DNA of 64,000 bases from an uncultured Hyphomonas sp. (GTDB taxonomy: Bacteria; Pseudomonadota; Alphaproteobacteria; Caulobacterales; Hyphomonadaceae). Under the pieces are notes generated by a model. It did no database searches. It was not told where the DNA came from and was given only the letters and a program-made list of their open reading frames with translations. A program made the translations under genes and the position numbers. Positions 62,759 to 64,000 of this stretch are shown one piece after another (position 1 is the stretch's first letter; each line of letters starts with the position of its first letter). The stretch spans positions 1,364,001 through 1,428,000 of the forward strand of contig NZ_OY776147.1 of assembly GCF_963675305.1 (NCBI RefSeq). Direction: 5' to 3'.

Positions 62759-63952
62759 ATGGAACTGAATCTGAGCCCCGAATACGAAGCCTTCCGCCAG
62801 GACGTGAACCGTATCCTGACGGAGAATGCCCATCTGGCCCCCGGCCCGGAAGACAGAGGGATGAAACATCCCAAACGTCTCGCCTGGCAGAAATTCCTGA
62901 TCGAGAACGGGCTGACCGCCCGAACGATCCCGAAGGAATATGGCGGCTATGGCGCCGAGCCCGATCTGTTGAAGTCCCGGATCATTGCGGAAGAGTTTGC
63001 GCGGACGGGAATCGCTCGCCCCATGGGCGGGCAGGGTATTTCGATGCTGGTGCCGACCCTGCTGGAGCTGGGCACGCCGGAGCAGAAGGAGGCTTACATC
63101 CGCCCGACGCTACATGGCGAGATGATCTGGTGTCAGGGCTATTCGGAGCCGGGCGCGGGGTCTGACCTCGCGGCGCTGCGCACGGCGGCCGTGGAAGACG
63201 GCGACGATTTCATCATCAATGGCCAGAAGATCTGGACCTCCACCGCGAAGCAGGCGGACATGATCTTCTGCCTTGTACGGACGGACCCGGATGCGAAGAA
63301 GCATCACGGCATCAGCTATGTCCTGTTCTCCATGGACACGCCGGGCATCGAAGTGCGCCCGCTGGTCGACATGACCGAGAATGCGAACTTCAACGAAGTC
63401 TTCTTCACTGACGTGCGTGTGCCGCAGAGCGGCATCGTGTTCGAGAAGAATAAAGGCTGGCAGGTGGCGAATGCCACGCTGACGCATGAGCGCGGCATGC
63501 TGGGAGACCCGAACGCGACCAAGGCACGCTTCCTGGAACTCGTCGAGCTGATGAAGACGGAAACGCTGAACGGCGAGCGCCTGATCGACAATCCGCTGCT
63601 GCGGGACCGGCTGATCAAGCTGCAGGGCGAAGTCTATGCGATGCAGGCGAACGGCCTGCGTGTGACGACGGCCAGCCTCAAGCGGGAAAGCGCGGGACTC
63701 GCCGGCCTGATTGTGAAGCTGCAGGGCTGTGAGCTGAACCACCAGATTGCCGGTCTCGCCATCGACGCACTGGGCGAACTTGGCATTCTCTACGGCGAGG
63801 GGGACCATCTGAGGGCGGATGGGTCCTGGCAGTGGCGCTACATGTATGATCTCGGCCTGATCATTGGCGGCGGCACGGCGCAGATCCAGAAGAACATCAT
63901 CTCCGAACGCGGCCTCGGCATGCCGCGCGAACCCAAGCCGGCAAAGGTGTAA
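62759..63952 (+). CDS. Acyl-CoA dehydrogenase
   Basis: 397 aa: flavin-binding QGYSEPGAGSDLAALRTAAVEDGDDFIINGQKIWTSTA, then NFNEVFFTDVRVPQSG and the C-terminal LIIGGGTAQIQKNIISERGLGMPRE. First step of a beta-oxidation-type pathway; medium-chain, branched or aromatic/sterol side-chain substrates are all possible. Followed 3 bases later by another acyl-CoA dehydrogenase, which is a usual pairing for heteromeric enzymes. Confidence 0.95.
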   Translation: MELNLSPEYEAFRQDVNRILTENAHLAPGPEDRGMKHPKRLAWQKFLIENGLTARTIPKEYGGYGAEPDLLKSRIIAEEFARTGIARPMGGQGISMLVPTLLELGTPEQKEAYIRPTLHGEMIWCQGYSEPGAGSDLAALRTAAVEDGDDFIINGQKIWTSTAKQADMIFCLVRTDPDAKKHHGISYVLFSMDTPGIEVRPLVDMTENANFNEVFFTDVRVPQSGIVFEKNKGWQVANATLTHERGMLGDPNATKARFLELVELMKTETLNGERLIDNPLLRDRLIKLQGEVYAMQANGLRVTTASLKRESAGLAGLIVKLQGCELNHQIAGLAIDALGELGILYGEGDHLRADGSWQWRYMYDLGLIIGGGTAQIQKNIISERGLGMPREPKPAKV

Positions 63953-63955
63953 GTC

Positions 63956-64000
63956 ATGGAATTCGCACTCTCAGAAGACCAGCGCATGCTGCAGGATTCG
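63956..64000 (+). CDS. Start of a second acyl-CoA dehydrogenase (cut by window end)
   Basis: ATG 63956 opens MEFALSEDQRMLQDS, the usual N-terminus of the family, 3 bases after the previous stop. Only 15 codons are in the window. Confidence 0.8.
   Translation, partial: MEFALSEDQRMLQDS

Overview
The window is 64 kb of a GC-rich alphaproteobacterial chromosome with mostly housekeeping content. Several features point to a stalked or budding marine lineage such as Hyphomonadaceae (Hyphomonas/Henriciella-like): an overlapping bactofilin and M23-peptidase gene pair, a PhyR-NepR-EcfG general stress cassette, SUF-type Fe-S assembly, a DUF1476 protein (alphaproteobacterial F1-ATPase zeta-subunit family) next to purC, and a CBP3-type cytochrome bc1 chaperone. 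The family assignment is inference from gene content. I see no insertion sequence, prophage, integrase or CRISPR array, and every intergenic gap is shorter than about 300 bases once RNA genes are placed.

Layout. 1-9 kb: bactofilin (cut by the window edge), M23 peptidase, Bcp peroxiredoxin, a giant AsmA-like protein, tyrS, anmK and an alpha/beta hydrolase. 9-16 kb: a tightly overlapping suf operon (iscS-like, sufB, sufC, a foreign-looking 77-aa ORF, sufD, sufS, sufT, sufA). 16-26 kb: two tandem secreted paralogues, a tetR-plsC operon, a GT4 glycosyltransferase, a lipoprotein, purS, purC, the DUF1476 gene, a GH16 enzyme, 6S RNA ahead of 5-formyl-THF cyclo-ligase, a phytase-like lipoprotein and an HxlR regulator. 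26-29.7 kb: tRNA-Gly, then a complete general stress module (HWE kinase, PhyR, NepR, EcfG) with an EcfG-type promoter in front of phyR and a second such site that may drive a small RNA. 29.9-34.2 kb: bamE, the bc1 chaperone, plsX-fabH-ihfA-merR and tRNA-Pro.

34-48 kb is a metabolic stretch: an S9 peptidase, msrB, MaoC hydratase, a class V PLP enzyme overlapping a GH1 beta-glucosidase, an acyl-CoA synthetase, a sterol-desaturase/SnoaL/GNAT overlapping operon, an amidohydrolase, a crotonase coupled to an epoxide hydrolase, and an SDR. 48-57.9 kb holds two conserved core clusters: rpsF-rpsR-rplI-dnaB on the minus strand and fabD-fabG-acpP-fabF-mltG-yicC-gmk on the plus strand. 58-64 kb: icd, a SpoU methyltransferase overlapping a TIGR03862-type flavoprotein, a second crotonase, a secreted unknown, and the first of two tandem acyl-CoA dehydrogenases; the second is cut by the window end.

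The most unusual points are: a low-GC small ORF spliced by start/stop overlaps into the suf operon, with SufB in the same operon carrying an N-terminal cysteine-rich tail; and a candidate stress-sigma-driven structured RNA between tRNA-Gly and the stress kinase.
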